Part shown: one piece after another, positions 6,883 to 10,056 of the stretch
How positions within the stretch are numbered: position 1 is the stretch's first letter
How the letters are laid out: every line of letters begins with the position of its first letter
Assembly (NCBI GenBank): GCA_023434825.1
Contig: JAEYSH010000095.1
Location: forward strand, 1 to 10,056
DNA length: 10,056 nucleotides
From: Methanobacteriota archaeon
Lineage (GTDB): Archaea > Methanobacteriota > Methanobacteria > Methanobacteriales > Methanobacteriaceae
Reading direction: 5' to 3'
Notes under the pieces: model-generated
Told to the model about the DNA's origin: nothing
Databases searched by the model: none
What the model saw: the letters and a program-made list of their open reading frames with translations, nothing else
Program-made: the position numbers and the translations under genes

Positions 6883-8322
6883 TTATTTTCCAGGTGAAAT
6901 TCCTGCTTCAGGAGGTTTTTTAGGTACATCACTTATGTAATTCCTTCTAAGACCTTTAATATATCTATTAGCCCAAAGATATGCAATTGCACAACCAAAT
7001 GCACCCCCAACTACTATTCCCCACCATACTCCAGCAGAGCCTAATCCAAGGACAAATGCAAACACATATGCAAATACCGAAATAAACACCACTTCCCTAA
7101 TTACAGTTAGAATTAATGATGTCATTCCTTTACCCATTGCCTGGAATATTGAGCTTGCTGTGATTCCAAGGGGAACTATGATGAAGAACAGACACATTAC
7201 TTGCAGGAATGATGCTATTGAAGGTGCCAGTGATGCACTTTCAGCAGAATATGCAAAAATACTTGCTATATACGGCGCGAAGAAGTATGTAAATATTCCT
7301 GTAACTAACGCTATTCCTACACCCAATTTAGCAGCGTAACTAAGTGCTATGGAAAGATTTTTGTATTTTCGAGCCCCATATGCCGCTCCTGCAACTGTAA
7401 TTGTAGCAGTACCAATTCCTATTGGAGGTATCATTGCTAACATAACAATTCTCCAACCAGCAGTATATACAGCTACTGCTGCAGCCCCACCAGTTATAAC
7501 CAGTATAAGGTTTAAAACTATTCCTAATACAGACATAACAAATGATTCTGCGCTTGCAGGTAAACCTACAGCCAAAATATCTTTTAATACTTTTTTACTC
7601 GGATTAAAGTCACTTTTTGAAAAAGAAACGTATGTATCTCTTTTTAAAAGTAACCAGTAAACCATTAAACTACATGATATTGCAGAAGATATTACTGTAG
7701 CCCATGCAGCGCCCGAAACACCCAATCCCAAGTAGTAAATGAATATAGGGTCAAGAATTATGTTCAGAATTGCTGTTGCAGCCATAGCATACATTGGCCT
7801 TTTGACATCACCTTCAGCTCTAAGAATTCCTGATGCAACACTTGAAAATATCAGGAAGATTAATCCTCCAAATACTATTTGACCGTAAGCTGTTGCAAGC
7901 CCTAATGTTTCACCAGCGCCCATTGCCAGTAAAATATTGGGAAGGAATATTAAAGTCAGAACTGTTAAAACAGCTGAAAGACTTACTGTAAGAATTACAG
8001 CATGTATTGCTGCATTATCTGCGCCATTTTTATTTTTAGCACCTATACATCTTGCAATTAACGATGATGCTCCTGCTCCAAGTCCATTTCCCAGCCCTAT
8101 AACTATCATAAAAACTGGAGTAATGAAACCTAAAGCAGCAAGAGCATTTGGTCCAAGACCAGCAACCCATATACTGTCAGCCAGGTTATATGCCATCAAC
8201 AACAGCATTGAAATAATCATCGGCATTGAAAGCGCTCGGATTGCCTTTTTTGGATCTCCTGTGATCATGGAGATTCTTTTATCTACATCTCCTTTAGAAT
8301 TTTGATTATTAACATTACTCAT
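6883..8322 (-). CDS. MATE-family multidrug efflux transporter
   Basis: A 479-residue integral membrane antiporter of the MATE (NorM/DinF-like) family, which exports organic cations or drugs in exchange for Na+ or H+. About 12 hydrophobic segments form two six-helix halves, starting with LSMPMIISMLLLMAYNLADS and the family pattern GLGPNALAALG. The conserved loop GAGASSLIARCIGAKN is near residues 85-100, and its pseudo-repeat GTATITVAGAAYGARKYKN is in the second half. A soluble N-terminal tail of about 25 residues precedes the first helix, and the short C-terminus is basic then proline-rich. The start is ATG 8322, set by AGGAG at 8334-8330; an in-frame TTG at 8352 lies inside the marR coding region and is rejected. 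The gene follows marR by 10 nt and is surely co-transcribed. The substrate cannot be told from sequence. Confidence 0.93.
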   Translation of the reverse strand: MSNVNNQNSKGDVDKRISMITGDPKKAIRALSMPMIISMLLLMAYNLADSIWVAGLGPNALAALGFITPVFMIVIGLGNGLGAGASSLIARCIGAKNKNGADNAAIHAVILTVSLSAVLTVLTLIFLPNILLAMGAGETLGLATAYGQIVFGGLIFLIFSSVASGILRAEGDVKRPMYAMAATAILNIILDPIFIYYLGLGVSGAAWATVISSAISCSLMVYWLLLKRDTYVSFSKSDFNPSKKVLKDILAVGLPASAESFVMSVLGIVLNLILVITGGAAAVAVYTAGWRIVMLAMIPPIGIGTATITVAGAAYGARKYKNLSIALSYAAKLGVGIALVTGIFTYFFAPYIASIFAYSAESASLAPSIASFLQVMCLFFIIVPLGITASSIFQAMGKGMTSLILTVIREVVFISVFAYVFAFVLGLGSAGVWWGIVVGGAFGCAIAYLWANRYIKGLRRNYISDVPKKPPEAGISPGK

Positions 8323-8329
8323 TATTTTT

Positions 8330-8334
8330 CTCCT
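8330..8334 (-). promoter_or_regulatory. MATE ribosome binding site overlapping the marR stop codon
   Basis: AGGAG (8334-8330, minus strand) lies 7 nt before ATG 8322 and shares two bases with the marR TAG stop (8335-8333). This arrangement suggests translational coupling of pump to regulator. Confidence 0.8.
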
Positions 8335-8797
8335 ATCTATCAACTTTTTCAAGGCAGTTGAGTGCCATTTTTTTTAAAATACCCATTATTTGAGTATATT
8401 CATCTTTAGAAACTTTAGAACATACTGAATCTTCCCATTCTTTGTCAATATCTATTATTTGAGGAACTGCAATTTTTCCCTTTTCAGTTAGATATATAAG
8501 GTGCCTTCTACGATTTTCAGGGTCTATTTCCCTGAAAAGATAATTTTTATCTTCCATTTTTCTAAGTGCTCTTGCAACTACGCCTTTATCAATATGAAAA
8601 TGGGCTGCCAGTTCATCTTGAGTGATACCTTCTTCCCTTGATAGTACCATCAAAAAGGGAATCTGACCAGCGGAAATATCCATATGCTTTATTTTATCAT
8701 TTACAAAAATCATGTGTGTACGATGAATCATTGAAACCATTAAACCAATTGGAATCTCTGAATCGTCACTTGTTAGTAATTTTTTTGCATTATGCAT
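8333..8797 (-). CDS. MarR-family transcriptional regulator
   Basis: A 154-residue winged-helix regulator of MarR type, which acts as a DNA-binding dimer and usually lets go of DNA when a small ligand binds. N-terminal dimerisation helices (about 14-40) are followed by SAGQIPFLMVL and the helix-turn-helix TQDELAAHFHIDKGVVARAL (59-78). The wing is REIDPENRRRHLIYLTEKGK, and a C-terminal dimerisation helix follows. Length is typical. The start ATG 8797 is supported by AGGAG at 8809-8805, 7 nt upstream. It is the first gene of an operon with the MATE pump 10 nt downstream. Its promoter has a TTTATATA box at 8871-8864 backed by three 12-bp palindromic sites, so autoregulation of the operon is likely. 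Repression is the usual MarR mode; activation cannot be excluded. Confidence 0.93.
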   Translation of the reverse strand: MHNAKKLLTSDDSEIPIGLMVSMIHRTHMIFVNDKIKHMDISAGQIPFLMVLSREEGITQDELAAHFHIDKGVVARALRKMEDKNYLFREIDPENRRRHLIYLTEKGKIAVPQIIDIDKEWEDSVCSKVSKDEYTQIMGILKKMALNCLEKVDR

Positions 8798-8863
8798 TTA
8801 ATTACTCCTTTTTAGAATTTTCAAAAAAATTTTGTTTTTGTAATATTAACTTGTACTTACCAG

Positions 8864-8871
8864 TATATAAA
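8864..8871 (-). promoter_or_regulatory. TATA box of the marR-MATE operon
   Basis: The minus strand reads GGCAACATTTATATACTGG, a perfect archaeal TATA box TTTATATA. The transcription start is predicted near 8840, about 45 nt before ATG 8797. The factor-B element just upstream overlaps operator site 1. Confidence 0.75.
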
Positions 8872-8873
8872 TG

Positions 8874-8915
8874 TTGCCTATGCAACAATTGTTTAGGCAA
8901 TAATTGTTTAAACAA
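8874..8915. promoter_or_regulatory. Three tandem 12-bp palindromic operator sites of MarR type
   Basis: TTGCCTATGCAA (8874-8885), TTGTTTAGGCAA (8889-8900) and TTGTTTAAACAA (8904-8915) share the consensus TTGYYTANRCAA. Their centres are exactly 15 bp apart with 3-bp AT-rich or CAA spacers. The third is a perfect palindrome; the first extends to GTTGC/GCAAC arms. Alternate palindromes (AACAATTGTT at 8884-8893, CAATAATTG at 8898-8906) fall between them, so it can also be read as a ladder of half-sites. The array starts 2 bp behind the marR TATA box and would cover the factor-B element. MarR is the obvious binding partner, by inference. Confidence 0.75.
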
Positions 8916-8970
8916 CTGTAGATATCTTATCATAAAATAAAAATCACCGAAATTAAATTACATGCATCTT

Positions 8971-8984
8971 AAAAAGAAAAATAA
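8971..8984 (-). terminator. U-rich terminator of the TPR gene
   Basis: The minus strand reads TTATTTTTCTTTTT 10-23 nt past the TPR stop, the T-rich type of archaeal terminator. No stable hairpin is seen. It separates this gene from the marR promoter. Confidence 0.5.
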
Positions 8985-8993
8985 TTTGATAAA

Positions 8994-9311
8994 TTAAAAT
9001 TCATTGTCCTTATCTTCCAAAATAGCCCCGGCTTCAGTATTAGCAAGTTGAGCCGCAAGATATGGATCAATATCTTTAAGTTCTTCATAATATTCACGTG
9101 CAGTATCTAAATCCATTAGTCCAGAATAAGCTATACATAAACCAGCGAATGCTTTAGAATCTTCAGAATCTGTCTTTAGGCATCTTTTAAAAGATTCAAT
9201 AGCAGGTTCAAACTCCTTTTTTTCAACATATTCTATTCCATCCTGGAAATCCTTGTTATCATTATCTTCAACCATTGATTTTTTATCTTTGCCAAATATT
9301 TTCTCCAACAT
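8994..9311 (-). CDS. Small TPR-repeat protein
   Basis: A 105-residue soluble, acidic protein. Residues about 20-54 form one tetratricopeptide repeat (QDGIEYVEKKEFEPAIESFK, then CLKTDSED). Residues about 54-88 form a second (AFAGLCIAYSGLMDLDTARE, then LKDIDPYL), with the usual Ala/Gly/Tyr positions. The N-terminus is basic (KIFGKDKKS) and the C-terminus acidic. Two repeats make a small protein-interaction scaffold; no partner can be named. AGGTG at 9321-9317 lies 5 nt before ATG 9311. It is a single gene, divergent from the nucleotidyltransferase and ending in a U-rich terminator before the marR promoter. Confidence 0.82.
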   Translation of the reverse strand: MLEKIFGKDKKSMVEDNDNKDFQDGIEYVEKKEFEPAIESFKRCLKTDSEDSKAFAGLCIAYSGLMDLDTAREYYEELKDIDPYLAAQLANTEAGAILEDKDNEF

Positions 9312-9443
9312 TTAAACACCTGAAATTCACTTAATTAATATTTATTAATATATAATTATTATTATAAATTATTTATTTACAAAAAAAGATTAAATAACAA
9401 AAATAAACTCTATAAAATATTAAAGGCTTAAATTTCATAATTC

Positions 9444-9460
9444 TTAAAGGCTATATTATA
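9444..9460 (+). promoter_or_regulatory. Possible promoter of the nucleotidyltransferase gene
   Basis: TTAAAGGC followed by TATATTATA (9452-9460) resembles an archaeal factor-B element and TATA box, but a start about 25 nt on would fall almost on the ribosome binding site. TTAAAGGCT also occurs at 9420-9428, 24 bp upstream, with CTATAAAATA before it, so the true promoter may be the upstream one. Confidence 0.3.
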
Positions 9461-9484
9461 AAAATTATTTAAATTTATTTTAAA

Positions 9485-9489
9485 AGGAG
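9485..9489 (+). promoter_or_regulatory. Ribosome binding site that selects a TTG start
   Basis: AGGAG lies 7 nt before TTG 9497, the same spacing as before the ATG of marR and MATE. No in-frame ATG occurs before residue 58, well past the nucleotide-binding motif. Confidence 0.8.
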
Positions 9490-9496
9490 ATTAAAC

Positions 9497-10056
9497 TTGA
9501 TTGGAATCAGCGCTGATTTTGACCCTGTACACAACGGACACGTGAAATTAATTGAAAAAGGAAGAGAAATAGCCGAGGAAACCGGCGATGAAGTAGTAAT
9601 TTATTTAAATAAAGATTACAGCGCTAACCACGCACCATTTTTTGCTAATTACGAAGCAAGGCGAGAAATGGCATTAAAAGCAGGGGCAGATAAAGTTGTT
9701 CCTATTGAAGGAATGCATCACCGCCTGACTCTGGCATATACTGTTCCTATTCGTATTGCAATGATGATAGAAGATGGTGTGGTTGATTATGTAGATGCAG
9801 CAGATGTTTCTACTAAAAAAATCCAAAGATATGCATCATCATTTGCAAAAAAGGGTATATTCAGTGGAATACCTCGAAGTCTTCCCAATAGAAATGTTAT
9901 ACGATGGTTCGCTGTAAATGAGTTTCTTTATAAAAAATACAATCGAAAAATGAAATTCCATATAATTCCAGAATTAAAATTAGATGGAAAAATCTCTGGA
10001 AGAGAAATAAGGGCTAAAATAATTGAAAATAACTTTAAAATCCCAGAAGATGTAAA
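9497..10056 (+). CDS. HIGH-type nucleotidyltransferase family protein, 3' end outside window
   Basis: An open frame of 186 codons from a TTG start to the right edge. The N-terminus ISADFDPVHNGHVKLIEKG carries the HxGH nucleotide-binding motif (residues 12-15) of the cytidylyltransferase-like/adenylyltransferase superfamily. SGREIRAKI near residues 168-176 resembles the ISSTxIR motif that closes the site. Between them, YEARREMALKAGADKVVPIE recalls the tRNA-Met cytidine acetate ligase (TmcAL/DUF795) group, where ATP activates a carboxylate; this closer assignment is tentative. Other family members make NAD, FAD, CoA or CDP-lipid precursors. The TTG start is supported by AGGAG at 9485-9489 and by the motif lying right at the N-terminus. 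It is divergent from the TPR gene across 185 bp. No frameshift is seen. Confidence 0.8.
   Translation, partial: MIGISADFDPVHNGHVKLIEKGREIAEETGDEVVIYLNKDYSANHAPFFANYEARREMALKAGADKVVPIEGMHHRLTLAYTVPIRIAMMIEDGVVDYVDAADVSTKKIQRYASSFAKKGIFSGIPRSLPNRNVIRWFAVNEFLYKKYNRKMKFHIIPELKLDGKISGREIRAKIIENNFKIPEDV

Noticed and set aside
7349..8305. Two plus-strand frames (7349-7660 and 7937-8305) antisense to the MATE gene
   Set aside because: Mirror frames of hydrophobic codons in the transporter; no ribosome binding sites and no own motifs.
8638..8940. 100-codon plus-strand frame across the marR start and its promoter
   Set aside because: It runs through the operator array and TATA box and has a cysteine/asparagine-rich low-complexity end; a chance frame.
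1..10056. CRISPR arrays, insertion sequences, tRNA or rRNA genes
   Set aside because: No regular repeat-spacer pattern, no transposase-like frame with terminal inverted repeats, and no cloverleaf or rRNA-like segment was seen.

Overview
This window looks like a chromosomal segment of a methanogenic archaeon, most likely Methanobacteriales and probably Methanobacterium-like. The intergenic DNA is extremely AT-rich. One promoter has a textbook archaeal TATA box (TTTATATA). Strong AGGAG(G) ribosome binding sites precede most genes. One gene encodes an F420-dependent enzyme of the FGD/Adf type, as expected in a methanogen. The taxonomic call is an inference from these traits, not from a database match.

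Layout, left to right. A minus-strand gene fragment of unknown function runs off the left edge (1-189). It is followed by about 515 bp of gene-free AT-rich DNA. A two-gene plus-strand operon comes next: an F420-dependent LLM-class oxidoreductase (705-1670) and a zinc alcohol dehydrogenase of the glutathione-independent formaldehyde dehydrogenase/dismutase type (1724-2926). It ends in a hairpin plus T-tract terminator. Convergent to it, on the minus strand, is a complete Zymomonas-type pyruvate/2-keto-acid decarboxylase (2976-4658). Further minus-strand genes are a response regulator with a receiver and three PAS domains but no output domain (4985-6493), a marR-MATE efflux operon (8797-6883), and a small TPR protein (8994-9311). 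A divergent plus-strand HIGH-type nucleotidyltransferase starts with TTG and runs off the right edge (9497-10056).

How the genes may work together. The decarboxylase would make an aldehyde (acetaldehyde if pyruvate is the substrate). The neighbouring operon encodes two oxidoreductases, one F420-linked and one NAD/zinc-linked, whose families act on alcohols, aldehydes or sugar phosphates. A small aldehyde/alcohol module in a methanogen is a reasonable hypothesis, but the sequence does not prove it. Separately, the MarR regulator probably controls its own MATE pump through three evenly spaced 12-bp sites directly behind the marR TATA box.

Two non-coding signals stand out. The first is the triple MarR-type operator at 8874-8915, with an exact 15-bp period. 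The second is a 63-bp imperfect direct repeat (4849-4911 and 6682-6744) at nearly the same distance upstream of the decarboxylase gene and the PAS response regulator gene. No mobile elements, CRISPR arrays, tRNA or rRNA genes were recognised.
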